Shown here piece by piece: positions 31,615 to 40,743 of a stretch of DNA of 64,000 nucleotides. Origin of the DNA: JALZKA01 sp033856515 (GTDB lineage: Bacteria > Actinomycetota > Thermoleophilia > Solirubrobacterales > 70-9). The notes under the pieces were generated by a model. It was not told the origin of the DNA. It worked only from the letters and a program-made list of their open reading frames with translations, and searched no databases. The DNA lies in NCBI GenBank assembly GCA_033856515.1, contig JAWVEY010000019.1, positions 1-64,000 of the forward strand. Reading direction: 5' to 3'. Made by a program: the position numbers and the translations under genes. Position 1 is the first letter of the stretch. Each line of letters opens with the position of its first letter.

Positions 31615-33243
31615 CTAGTGGCGGAAGTGGCGGCGGCCCGTCATCACCATCGCGACGCCCGCGTTATCGCACGCTTCGACCACCTCGGGGTCGCGCTTCG
31701 ACCCGCCCGGCTGGATGATCGCGGTGGAACCCGCGTCGATCGCAATCTGCGGTCCGTCCGGGAACGGAAAGAACGCGTCCGAGGCCACGACCGACCCGGC
31801 GAGGAGCCCGTCCGCGTCGCCCTCACGCGCCTCGCGCGTCTTGTCGATCGCGATCCGCACCGAATCCACCCGGCTCATCTGACCCGCGCCGATACCGAGC
31901 GTCGCCCCGTCCTTCGCGATCACGATCGCGTTCGAGCGCACGTGCTTGCACACGGCCCAGGAGAACTCAAGGTCGCGCCAAACCTCGTCTGAGGGCTGGG
32001 CCTTGGTCGCCACCTCCATCGTGTCGCGCTCTTCGTCGATTAGGTCCGGCGTCTGCAGGAGAAGCCCGCCACGTACCCGCTTCATGTCGCGCTCGCGCGG
32101 CTCCGGCCCGCCGTCCTCAGTGTTGTGGAGGATCCGGATCGCATCCTTTTGCGTCAGGACCTCGAGCGCATCCTCCGAATACTCGGGCGCGATCAGCACC
32201 TCGATGAAGTTCTCGTGCAGTCGCTCCGCAAGCGCCTTGTCGACCGGCCGGTTCAGCGCGATCACTCCGCCGAACGCCGAGAGCGGGTCGCATGCGAGCG
32301 CCTTCTCGTAAGCGCCGGCAATGTCGCCGTCGATCGCCGCCCCGCACGGGTTGTTGTGCTTGACGATCACCGCCGCCGGCTCTGAGAACTCAGCCAGGAG
32401 CTTGGTCGCCGCATCCAGGTCGAGCACGTTGTTGAACGAGAGCGAGCGCCCATGCAGCTTCGCCATCTGCGCGAGCACATGCGAGCGCGCGCCCGACTCC
32501 ACGTAAAGCGCCGCCTTTTGATGCGGGTTCTCGCCGTAGGAGAGGTCCAGGAACTTCTCGTACGCGAACACCCAATGCTGGGGGAACGCCTCGTAGCGCA
32601 AGCCGAACCAGCGTGAGATCGCCGCGTCGTAGCGCGCGATCTCTGCCCACGCCTCGTTCGCGAGCCAATGGCGCGTCTCTTCGGAGATCGACCCCTCCGA
32701 CGCCTCGAGCTCCGCGAGCACTGCGTCGTAGCTTTCGGGGCGCACCAAGACGGCGACCGACCGGTGGTTCTTGGCAGCGGCGCGAATCATCGTCGGGCCG
32801 CCGATGTCGATGTTCTCGACCGCCTCCTCCTCGCTTACGTCAGGACGCGCGACCGTCTGGGAGAACGGGTAGAGGTTCACGCACACCAGGTCGATCGGCT
32901 CGATCCCCTCGCGCTCGAGCGTCGCCATGTGTTCCTCGGAATCCCGCTTGGCGAGCAGCGCCGCGTGAAGCCGGGGATGGAGCGTCTTCACCCGCCCGCC
33001 CAGGATCTCCTCCTGGCCCGTGAACACCGAAACGTCCGTCACCTCGAGACCCGCCTCGCGGATCGCGCTCGCCGTCCCGCCGGTCGAGAGCAACTCCACC
33101 CCCAGCTCGGACAGGCCACGCGCGAAGTCAACGACCCCGGTCTTGTCCGAGACTGAGATCAGCGCCCGGCGCACGCGCACCGGCTCTCCGGCGGGTGCCG
33201 AGCCCCCCTCGGTCGCCTCAACATCCATCACCCGCTCGCTCAC
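31615..33243 (-). CDS. purH: Bifunctional AICAR transformylase / IMP cyclohydrolase
   Basis: Last two steps of purine synthesis, AICAR to IMP. 542 residues: an N-terminal cyclohydrolase domain (ISVSDKTGVVDFARGL, KTLHPRLHAALLA, LVCVNLYPF, DIGGPTMIRAAAKNH) and a transformylase domain with the catalytic KHNNPCG and GIGAGQMSRVDS, ending in IIQPGGS and VMTGRRHFRH. A 25-residue polar N-terminal extension. It follows purN by 59 bases. Confidence 0.95.
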   Translation of the reverse strand: MSERVMDVEATEGGSAPAGEPVRVRRALISVSDKTGVVDFARGLSELGVELLSTGGTASAIREAGLEVTDVSVFTGQEEILGGRVKTLHPRLHAALLAKRDSEEHMATLEREGIEPIDLVCVNLYPFSQTVARPDVSEEEAVENIDIGGPTMIRAAAKNHRSVAVLVRPESYDAVLAELEASEGSISEETRHWLANEAWAEIARYDAAISRWFGLRYEAFPQHWVFAYEKFLDLSYGENPHQKAALYVESGARSHVLAQMAKLHGRSLSFNNVLDLDAATKLLAEFSEPAAVIVKHNNPCGAAIDGDIAGAYEKALACDPLSAFGGVIALNRPVDKALAERLHENFIEVLIAPEYSEDALEVLTQKDAIRILHNTEDGGPEPRERDMKRVRGGLLLQTPDLIDEERDTMEVATKAQPSDEVWRDLEFSWAVCKHVRSNAIVIAKDGATLGIGAGQMSRVDSVRIAIDKTREAREGDADGLLAGSVVASDAFFPFPDGPQIAIDAGSTAIIQPGGSKRDPEVVEACDNAGVAMVMTGRRHFRH

Positions 33244-33302
33244 TCACCCCACCCTAAACGACCGGGCCTCGGACTCATGCAAATCCGGGCGGCAAAGCGC
33301 GC

Positions 33303-33935
33303 TCACGGGGCCGGTGCGATCAGCACGACACGCGGATTCGCGGGGTCGAAGGAAACGCGGCCGCCGGCGATCAGTCGAATCGCCTCCGGCAACAGAACGT
33401 GTTCGGTCGCGTGGATGGCCTCCTCGAGGGTGGCCCGGTCGCGGTTAGCCGGGACCGGCACGGAACGCTGGAGGATGGGCGCTCCCGTGTCCACTCCCTC
33501 GTCGACGAAGTGGACGGTCACGCCCGTGACTTCGACTCCGGCGTCCAGAGCCTGTCCGATCGCATCGAGACCGGGAAACGATGGCAGCAGAGCGGGGTGG
33601 ACGTTCACGATCCGATCGCGCCATTGCCCGATGAACTCCGGGGAGAGCAGCTGCATGTACCCGGCGAGGACGACCAGGTCGACCTCATGCCCGGCCAGCC
33701 ATTCCGAGATCGCGGCGTCGCGCTTCTCCCGGCTGTCGAAACCGTCGAGCGGGAAGACCTCGGCCGCGATTCCGGCATCCGTCGCCCGGTCGAGCGCCAT
33801 GGCGCCGGGCTTGTCGGAGGCAACCGCCGCGACCTCGACGCCGTCCTGCCCATGCACCGTGTCCAGGATTGCCTGAAGGTTCGTGCCGGTGCCCGATGCG
33901 AGCACGGCGACGCGGAAGGGGCTGCCGGAACTCAA
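33303..33935 (-). CDS. purN: Phosphoribosylglycinamide formyltransferase
   Basis: Formylates GAR with 10-formyl-tetrahydrofolate. 210 residues: ASGTGTNLQAIL near the start, LAGYMQLLSPEF, the active-site NVHPALLPSFPG (N and H catalytic) and HFVDEGVDTGAPILQ with the catalytic Asp. Complete. Divergent from the small secreted protein at 33966. Confidence 0.94.
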   Translation of the reverse strand: MSSGSPFRVAVLASGTGTNLQAILDTVHGQDGVEVAAVASDKPGAMALDRATDAGIAAEVFPLDGFDSREKRDAAISEWLAGHEVDLVVLAGYMQLLSPEFIGQWRDRIVNVHPALLPSFPGLDAIGQALDAGVEVTGVTVHFVDEGVDTGAPILQRSVPVPANRDRATLEEAIHATEHVLLPEAIRLIAGGRVSFDPANPRVVLIAPAP

Positions 33936-33965
33936 GATGCCGACAACCTATCTACGCTTTGGAAC

Positions 33966-34361
33966 ATGAAGCGGATCGCGCTAGCTGCTTGCGTCGTCAC
34001 ATCCGTCTTGTGCGCCCCCGCCATCGCCGGAACCGCCTCGATCCCCGAGGAGACCGTCAGCGGCCGGATCATCGACATGACCTGTTACGGGCCATGCGCG
34101 CCCGGCACGAACCCGAAGCCCTTCGAGGGCCACGCGGACGTCGTCGTCACCTACAAGAAGACGGGGGAGCAGGTGGCGAGAGTTTCGGTCGAGGGCAGCA
34201 AGTACTCCGTCCTGGTGCCGCCCGGCCGCTACCGGATCGTCGGCGTCCCGTTCCCGGAGCAGGACTCGAACTGCTGGGTGGGAAATCCGCGCCGGCTACA
34301 CGTGATCGCGGGCCAATCCGAGCGCAAGCGCCTCAAGGTCGAGAACGTCTGCGTCCAGTAG
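33966..34361 (+). CDS. Secreted hypothetical protein
   Basis: 131 residues from ATG 33966. Signal peptide (KR, then IALAACVVTSVLCAPAIAG, cleavage near 21). The mature part has four cysteines (IDMTCYGPCAPG, SNCWVG, ENVCVQ at the very end) and a beta-sandwich-like pattern: VVVTYKKTGEQVARVSVEGSKY, LVPPGRYRIVGV. This resembles carboxypeptidase-regulatory-like or SpaA-type surface domains. Function unknown. Converges on recQ with nine bases between stops. Confidence 0.68.
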   Translation: MKRIALAACVVTSVLCAPAIAGTASIPEETVSGRIIDMTCYGPCAPGTNPKPFEGHADVVVTYKKTGEQVARVSVEGSKYSVLVPPGRYRIVGVPFPEQDSNCWVGNPRRLHVIAGQSERKRLKVENVCVQ

Positions 34362-34370
34362 TGGATCCCG

Positions 34371-35900
34371 CTACGCCGCTTCGAGCTTCGGGAACTTGCC
34401 GCCCGTCGAGCGGATGACGCCGGCCGCGAGCATTGCGTCCACCTCGCCCAGGAGCTCTTCGGCGCGCCACTCGTTCCACTCGCCGTATCCGGGCAGCTCG
34501 TCATAGGCGTACTTCACGACGACCTTGGAGCGGCCGCCGCGCAGGATCTCGACGGCGCGCGTCCGTCCCACCGAGGGTGACGCCTCTTCGACCACGCGCA
34601 AGATCGCGTCACGGATGTCTTCGTCGCCCCCGGAGGCATGCGTCCGCTTCGGCGGCGCGGCGATCTTCTCGGAGGCGAGTGTCTCCAGAGGCCCGTCGCA
34701 GGAGTCGCAGCAGCGCCCTTCGGACACAGCAGCCGAGCGATCGCCGAAGTGCCTCAGGATCGCGACCCTGCGGCAGCCCTCGCCGTCGACGTAGCCCCAG
34801 ACCGCGCGGTATTGCGCCCACTTCTGGGACTTGGCATCCGCATCCTCGGTCTGGTTGATGAAGTAGACGTGGAGGCCCTTGTCCTGGCCTGAGGCGAGAA
34901 GGACGCAGCGCGATGGGAGCCCGTCGCGGCCCGCGCGTCCGGCCTCCTGGTAGTAGGCCTCCAGCGACGACGGCACCGCCTCGTGGATGACGGTTCTCAC
35001 GTTCGCCTTGTCGACGCCCATCCCGAAGGCGTTCGTCGCCACGACCACGGGCGACTCCCCGGACATGAACGCCCGCTGAGCCTCGGCGCGGGGCTCGCGG
35101 TCCATCCCTGCGTGGTACGCGGGCACCGGATAACCGAGCTCGCGGCTCAGGCGCTCAGCCGTAGCATCGGTGCGCTTGCGCGTGCCCGAGTAGACGATCG
35201 CGGGCAGCGCGTCGGGCTCCGACAGGAGCGCCGAAACGGCCCGTTCGCGGGCGCGGTCGCCGGAGATGGCGACGACGTCGTAAGAGAGGTTCGGCCGCTC
35301 GAACCCGGTAGCGATCCTGACCGGGTCGTCCAGGCCGAGGCGATTGATGATGTCCACGGAGACGCGTGGAGTTGCGGTCGCCGTCGCGGCGAGGATCGAT
35401 CGCGCCTCCAGGCGCCGCGCGATCTCGCCGAGCTTGTAGTACTCGGGGCGGAAGTCGTGGCCCCACTGACTGACACAGTGAGCCTCGTCGACGACGAACA
35501 GGCCAACGTTGCCCTTGAGCTTCTCGCCGATGCCGGGAGCCCAGAACCGCTCGGGTGCCACGTAGAGCATCCGCACCTCGCCCGCGAGAGCGCGGCGAAG
35601 GGACTCGGCGTTCTCGGCGCCGGTGCGCTGAGCGTTGATCAGCTCGGCGCGGTCGCTCAGCCCGTCGACCTGATCCTGCATGAGCGAAACGAGGGGCGAC
35701 ACGACGAGCGTGAGAGCTTCGGTGTCCTCCAGCGCGGGCAGCTGGTAGCAGAGCGACTTGCCTGCCCCCGTGGGCATCACCACCAGGACGTCCCGGCCGG
35801 CCAGCGCGGCCTCGACGGCCTCACGCTGCCCGCGCCGGAAGGCAGGGTGTCCGAAGTGGCGGTGGAGCGCCTCCTCGGGATGGGTCTCCAGGGCGGTCAT
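34371..35900 (-). CDS. recQ: RecQ-family ATP-dependent DNA helicase
   Basis: 3'-5' DNA helicase for recombination and repair. From ATG 35900 it has 509 residues: FRRGQREAV (Q motif), Walker A MPTGAGKSLCYQ (about 42-53), DEAHCVSQWGHDFRPEY (138-154), SATATPR-type and TRKRTDATAERL motifs, QEAGRAGRDG, and a zinc-binding RQC part with CRRVAILRHFGD and CCDSCDG. A short winged-helix end follows; no HRDC domain, so it is shorter than E. coli RecQ. Confidence 0.92.
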   Translation of the reverse strand: MTALETHPEEALHRHFGHPAFRRGQREAVEAALAGRDVLVVMPTGAGKSLCYQLPALEDTEALTLVVSPLVSLMQDQVDGLSDRAELINAQRTGAENAESLRRALAGEVRMLYVAPERFWAPGIGEKLKGNVGLFVVDEAHCVSQWGHDFRPEYYKLGEIARRLEARSILAATATATPRVSVDIINRLGLDDPVRIATGFERPNLSYDVVAISGDRARERAVSALLSEPDALPAIVYSGTRKRTDATAERLSRELGYPVPAYHAGMDREPRAEAQRAFMSGESPVVVATNAFGMGVDKANVRTVIHEAVPSSLEAYYQEAGRAGRDGLPSRCVLLASGQDKGLHVYFINQTEDADAKSQKWAQYRAVWGYVDGEGCRRVAILRHFGDRSAAVSEGRCCDSCDGPLETLASEKIAAPPKRTHASGGDEDIRDAILRVVEEASPSVGRTRAVEILRGGRSKVVVKYAYDELPGYGEWNEWRAEELLGEVDAMLAAGVIRSTGGKFPKLEAA

Positions 35901-35944
35901 GCCCTGATCATGGCCGACGGACCGGCGATTCACCCCACGCGGAA

Positions 35945-36823
35945 CTACTTGACCTTGAAGCGCTGCTTCACCGTTGCCGTGTTCGCGTTGCCGTCCGTCA
36001 GGACCAGGATCACCTTGTGCCTGCCCTTGTCGAGCCCCTTGTAGACGACCTTCGGCGGCTCGCAAGGCTCGGCAGGCTCCTTGTCGAGCTGGCAGGTGAC
36101 GGTAAGCGGAGGAGTCGCGGGTGGCGGGTCGATCGCCGTGAATTTCACAGTCGCCTTCCGGCCCCTGATCCTCGCCGGGGCCATTGTGGCCTCGGGCGGC
36201 GTCGAGTCGACCGCTTCAAGGGCGGCGTTGACTGTCAGCGGACTGTCGAAGAGGGTCTGGTTCTCGATCGTCTGCGTGTTGTACCCGGGTGCCGAAAACG
36301 TGAAGTAGTAGGACACGCTCGCGGGCAGCGACGCGAAGGTGTAGGCGCCGGTAGCGTCGGTGCTGAGCGACGTCGGGGGCGGCGAGCATGAGCCCGCAAT
36401 ATGCGCCTCAACGGTCGCGTTCTCGATCGGCAGCCCCGTGAACGAGTTCGTGACCGTGCCCGAAGCGCTGTCCCCCTGAGCCACTCTGAAGAGAGTCACC
36501 GTAGGCATCGTCGTGATCTGGCCGTCGGTCGCCGTGGCCGGGAGGCACTGGGTGTCGAAGCCCGCCTTGGCGTAGGTGACGTGGTACTCGCCGACGCCAA
36601 CGTTGAAGGAGAACTCCGGGCCTCCGACGGTCGATCCCTGCTGCGAGTCGTCTGGCTGCAGGAGCGCCAGGATTGTCACGCCACTCCCCGGAACCGACGA
36701 TTGGCCGTCTTCGGTCATCTCGCGCACGACTCCATCGATCGTCGCCCCGGCTCCTGCGTGGGCGAGCGCCGGCGCCCCGAGCACCAGCACAAGGGCGGCT
36801 ACGGAGAGAGCGCGCCGCCTCAA
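35945..36823 (-). CDS. Secreted protein with carboxypeptidase-regulatory-like repeats
   Basis: 292 residues with a signal peptide (RRRALSVAALVLVLGAPALAHA). Two beta-sandwich repeats are visible: GATIDGVVREMTEDG...GEYHVTYAKAGF (about 26-95) and SASGTVTNSFTGLPIENATVEA...YYFTFSAPGYNT (about 118-185), each the pattern of surface-exposed regulatory-like domains. The last 80 residues form an Ig-like strand region (RGRKATVKFTAIDPP...HKVILVLTDGNANTATVKQRFKVK). A likely cell-envelope adhesion or scaffold protein. ATG overlaps purF by four bases. Confidence 0.72.
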   Translation of the reverse strand: MRRRALSVAALVLVLGAPALAHAGAGATIDGVVREMTEDGQSSVPGSGVTILALLQPDDSQQGSTVGGPEFSFNVGVGEYHVTYAKAGFDTQCLPATATDGQITTMPTVTLFRVAQGDSASGTVTNSFTGLPIENATVEAHIAGSCSPPPTSLSTDATGAYTFASLPASVSYYFTFSAPGYNTQTIENQTLFDSPLTVNAALEAVDSTPPEATMAPARIRGRKATVKFTAIDPPPATPPLTVTCQLDKEPAEPCEPPKVVYKGLDKGRHKVILVLTDGNANTATVKQRFKVK

Positions 36824-38286
36824 CCGTTCACCGGGATCTTGGCGATCTCCTCGAGTGCGAACTTTCCGTCAGCCGCCGTGGGATCGCCAAGCGGGTAATC
36901 GCCCGTGAAGCACGCGTCACAGTGGTGCTCCCGCGGAGTGCCGACCGCCTCGTAGACACCCTCGAGCGAGAGATAGGCGAGTGAGTCAGCCTCGAGCTCC
37001 GTGGCGATCTCGGCCTCGGTGCGCTCGTGGGCGATCATCTCCTCGCGCGTCGACATGTCGACCCCGTAGTGGCACGGGTTGCGGATCGGCGGGGCAGAGA
37101 TGCGGAGGTGGACCTCGCTCGCGCCGGCGTCGCGGAGCATCCCGACGATCTGGCGGGTCGTATTGCCGCGGACGATCGAGTCGTCCACGACGACGACGCG
37201 CTTGCCAGCGAGGATCTCGGGCAGCGGGTTGAACTTCATGCGCAGGCCGTGTTTGCGGAGCTCTTGGCCAGGCTGGATGAAGGTGCGCTGGACGTAGCGG
37301 TTCTTGATCAGGCCGTCGTCCTTGGGAAGGCCGGCGGCCCGGGCGTAGCCGGTTGCGGCGGGGTTGCCGGAGTCCGGAACCGAGATCACGAGGTCAGCCT
37401 CGACGGGTGCCTCGCGCCAGAGGATCTCGCCCATCTTCGAGCGGACCTCCTGGAGGACCTTACCCTCGAGCCGGGTGTCGGGGCGCGAGAAGTAGATGTG
37501 CTCGAAGACGCAATGGGCGCGGCGCTTCGGCTCGATCACCTGACGCGTCTCGAGGCCGTGCTCGCCGAATGAGACGAGCTCGCCCGGCTCGACCTCGCGC
37601 ACGAGCTCAGCGCCGATGATGTCGAAGGCACAGCTCTCCGACGCGACGCACCAGCTGTCGCCGAGCTTCCCGAGCGAGAGGGGGCGGACGCCGTGCGGGT
37701 CGCGGAATGCGACGACGGCACGCTTGGTCATGATCACGGTCGAGTAGGCGCCGCTGAGGCGAGGCATCACGGCCTGGACGGCGTTCTCGATCGGCCGCTG
37801 TTCGGCGACCGACAGAAGGGCGCACAGGATCTCCGAGTCCGAGGTGCCGCGGAAACGGAGGCCCTGGTCGGTCAACTCGTTGAAGAGCTCGACGGCGTTG
37901 GTCAGGTTCCCGTTGTGGGCCATGGCGACCTCGCGGCCGTCGTCGCGCCAGACGGGCTGCGAGTTCTCCCACGAGCCTCCGCCGGTGGTCGAGTAGCGCA
38001 CGTGGCCGATCGCCATGTCGCCATCGAGCGCGCGGAGCTTCTCTTCGTCGAAGACCTGTGAGACCAGGCCGGTGTCGCGAAGCGTTGTGATGTGCCCGCC
38101 CTCGCAGGTCGCGATCCCGGCTGACTCCTGCCCGCGGTGCTGGAGGGCGTAGAGCGCGAAGTAGGCGAGCTTCGCGACCTCGGAGCCAGGGGCGTACACG
38201 CCGAAAACGCCGCACTCGTCGCGCGGACCGTCACGGTCGGAAATGCCCTGCTGAGCCCCGTTTGGGGCACTTTGGGATGAGCTCAT
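36820..38286 (-). CDS. purF: Amidophosphoribosyltransferase
   Basis: First committed step of purine synthesis, transferring glutamine nitrogen to PRPP. From ATG 38286 the protein has 488 residues: a short propeptide, then the nucleophile Cys in DECGVFGVY, the glutaminase domain (ALQHRGQESAG), and the PRPP loop VVVDDSIVRGNT. Cysteines in NPCHYGVDM and CDACFTGDYP match the iron-sulfur form found in B. subtilis and actinobacteria, so oxygen sensitivity is likely. Lies 84 bases downstream of purL. Confidence 0.94.
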   Translation of the reverse strand: MSSSQSAPNGAQQGISDRDGPRDECGVFGVYAPGSEVAKLAYFALYALQHRGQESAGIATCEGGHITTLRDTGLVSQVFDEEKLRALDGDMAIGHVRYSTTGGGSWENSQPVWRDDGREVAMAHNGNLTNAVELFNELTDQGLRFRGTSDSEILCALLSVAEQRPIENAVQAVMPRLSGAYSTVIMTKRAVVAFRDPHGVRPLSLGKLGDSWCVASESCAFDIIGAELVREVEPGELVSFGEHGLETRQVIEPKRRAHCVFEHIYFSRPDTRLEGKVLQEVRSKMGEILWREAPVEADLVISVPDSGNPAATGYARAAGLPKDDGLIKNRYVQRTFIQPGQELRKHGLRMKFNPLPEILAGKRVVVVDDSIVRGNTTRQIVGMLRDAGASEVHLRISAPPIRNPCHYGVDMSTREEMIAHERTEAEIATELEADSLAYLSLEGVYEAVGTPREHHCDACFTGDYPLGDPTAADGKFALEEIAKIPVNG

Positions 38287-38370
38287 AGAGGTGCTTCGCC
38301 TGGGTCTGGATCTGACTCGCGGAGCGGGCTTACGCCTACCAAGCAAGGCTACCAGCGGCCCCGGATCAGC

Positions 38371-40605
38371 TCAGGGCGCGTCGGGCGCGGCCGGCTCGGC
38401 GAAGCGGTCAGCAAGCGAGCGCCAGGCGGTCTCGGCCTCTGCGACGCTCACGCTCGGCTCCATCCACTCGGACGAGATCTCGACGCGATCGCCCCCTGCG
38501 GACCCGAGGACCCACGCGTCGACGCCGGCCTCCTTCGCGCGGGCTTGAAGCTCGCGCACAGTCTCCTCGTTGCCCGCGACCAGATAGCCACCTGGCCCTT
38601 CGCCGAAGAGGGCCGCCTCGGGCTCGGACCTTCGCGTTCGGACCAGGGCGTCCAGGTCGCAGCGCGCGCCTACCCGCCCGGCAATCGCCATCTCGGCCAG
38701 AGCGCATGCCAGACCGCCGTCGGAGATGTCGTGGATCGCGAGGTCTCCGGTGCGCGCCTCGTCGCGGATGAACGAGAGGGCCCGAAGATGCGTGCCGAGG
38801 TCGATCTCCGCCAAGCCGGGCTCGAGCTCGCCGCGGAGCTTCGTCAGCTCCGATCCCGCAGGCGACGGGGCGAAAGGCCCGACCAGCGCGATCGCGTCAC
38901 CATCGGTGAGTGCCAGGCCGCCGGCCTTGCGCGCGTCCGGAAGCTCCCCGACCAGCCCGACTACGGGCGTGGGGTAGATCGGGCCGCGGTCCGTCTCGTT
39001 GTAAAGCGAGACGTTTCCGCCGACGACCGGGACGCCCATCGCGTTGCACGCGTCGGCCAGGCCCTGCACCGCGCGGTCGAGCTGCCAGGCGACTGCGGGC
39101 TTCTCGGGGTTGCCGAAGTTGAGGCAGTTGGTGAGTCCGAGGGGCTCGGCGCCGACGCAGGCGAGGTTCTGAGCGCACTCGAGCACCGCCTCGACCGCGC
39201 CACGGTAGGGGTCGCAGGCGACGCGGCGGCCGTTGCCGTCGATCGAGGTCGCGATCGCGTTGCCGGTCTCGGGAAGCTGGAGGACTGCGGCGTCGGCCGT
39301 CTCTGGCCGGCGGACGGTCCGCGAGCCGACGATCGAGTCGTACTGCTCGAACGCCCATTTCTTGGAGGCGATGGAGGGCGAGGCGAGGAGCTCCAGGAGG
39401 ACCTCGCCTGGATCGTCGGCCTCGAGCGTCACCTCGTTGCCGTAAATCCAGCCGCTCGGCTCCTCGGGCTCGAGGTCGTACAGAGGGCATCCGTCCACGA
39501 GCGCCTCGACCGGCATCTCGCCGGCCACCTCATCGCCGCGAAGGACGCGGAAGAGGCCGGAGTCCGTCACCTCGCCGACGACTGCCGGCGCGGCCTGCCA
39601 CTTGCGGCAGATATCCAGAACGCTCTCTACGTTCGCTGGCTCGACCACAGCCAGCATCCGCTCCTGCGACTCGGAGACCATGATCTCGAACGGCTCCATA
39701 TCGGCCTCGCGGAGCGGCACGCGCCCCACGTCGATGTCAATGCCGACGCTGCCGGCCGAAGCCATCTCGGCAGCCGATGAAGTGAGGCCGGCCGCACCCA
39801 GGTCTTGAAGTGACACGAGGAGCCCCTGGTCGAGGAGCTCCAGGCAGCATTCGACGAGCTTCGACTCTTCGAACGGGTCTCCGATCTGCACTGAGGGGCG
39901 CTTCGACTCGTCGGTCTCGTCGAGCTCGGCCGAGGCAAGGACTGACGCGCCGCCGATTCCGTCACGGCCCGTGGATGCTCCCATCAGCACGACCTGGTTA
40001 CCGACGCCGGCGGCCGCCGCACGGACCATCGAGTCAGTCTCTGCGAAACCGATGCACATCGCGTTCACCAGGCAGTTCTGCTCGTACGGGGGCTCGAAGT
40101 AGACCTCGCCGCCCACGGTGGGAACGCCGATCGAGTTGCCGTAATGGCCGATGCCAGCGACCACGTGGTCGAAGAGGTAGCGCGAGCGCTCCGAGGAGAG
40201 GTCGCCGAAGCGAAGCGAGTCGAGGATCGCGATCGGCCGCGCGCCCAGCGCGAAGACGTCGCGCAGGATCCCGCCGACCCCAGTCGCAGCGCCCTGGAAC
40301 GGCTCGACCGCTGACGGGTGGTTGTGGGACTCGACCTTGAAGGCCACCGCATAACCGCCGCCGACGTCCACCGCGCCCGCGTTCTCGCCCGGGCCCATCA
40401 CAACACGCGGGCCCTCGGTGGGCAGGCGGCTGAGAAGCTTCCGCGAGTGCTTGTAGGCGCAGTGCTCGGACCAAAGAAGCGAGAACATCGCCAGCTCGAC
40501 GTCGTTCGGCTCTCGTCCCAGCTTTTCGTTGATGAGGTCGAACTCGGAGTCGGTCAGCCCGAGCTCACGGTGCTTCGAGGGAGACGGTGCGGCTTGAGCA
40601 CTCAC
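38371..40605 (-). CDS. purL: Phosphoribosylformylglycinamidine synthase, large subunit
   Basis: ATP-dependent amidation of FGAR, working with PurQ and PurS. 744 residues, the small form without a fused glutaminase: SEHCAYKHSRKLL, VVMGPGENAGAVDVG, ESHNHPSAVEPFQGAATGVGG, SLQDLGAAGLTSSAAEMA and NFGNPEKPAVAWQ. Start GTG 40605. Unusually, purQ and purS lie 10 kb away at 50554-51443, beyond the glycan/sulfation block. Confidence 0.95.
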   Translation of the reverse strand: MSAQAAPSPSKHRELGLTDSEFDLINEKLGREPNDVELAMFSLLWSEHCAYKHSRKLLSRLPTEGPRVVMGPGENAGAVDVGGGYAVAFKVESHNHPSAVEPFQGAATGVGGILRDVFALGARPIAILDSLRFGDLSSERSRYLFDHVVAGIGHYGNSIGVPTVGGEVYFEPPYEQNCLVNAMCIGFAETDSMVRAAAAGVGNQVVLMGASTGRDGIGGASVLASAELDETDESKRPSVQIGDPFEESKLVECCLELLDQGLLVSLQDLGAAGLTSSAAEMASAGSVGIDIDVGRVPLREADMEPFEIMVSESQERMLAVVEPANVESVLDICRKWQAAPAVVGEVTDSGLFRVLRGDEVAGEMPVEALVDGCPLYDLEPEEPSGWIYGNEVTLEADDPGEVLLELLASPSIASKKWAFEQYDSIVGSRTVRRPETADAAVLQLPETGNAIATSIDGNGRRVACDPYRGAVEAVLECAQNLACVGAEPLGLTNCLNFGNPEKPAVAWQLDRAVQGLADACNAMGVPVVGGNVSLYNETDRGPIYPTPVVGLVGELPDARKAGGLALTDGDAIALVGPFAPSPAGSELTKLRGELEPGLAEIDLGTHLRALSFIRDEARTGDLAIHDISDGGLACALAEMAIAGRVGARCDLDALVRTRRSEPEAALFGEGPGGYLVAGNEETVRELQARAKEAGVDAWVLGSAGGDRVEISSEWMEPSVSVAEAETAWRSLADRFAEPAAPDAP

Positions 40606-40743
40606 GAAGCGACGACTCTACCCCCGGCGCTGGCGGGAGACGAGGAGGCGCTCTTGGAAACGAGGCTGCGCTTCAGGTTCACCCACAGGGCCGGGACCTC
40701 ACGCTCAGCACCGATCGGGTCACGATCGAGCTCCGTCGCCGCT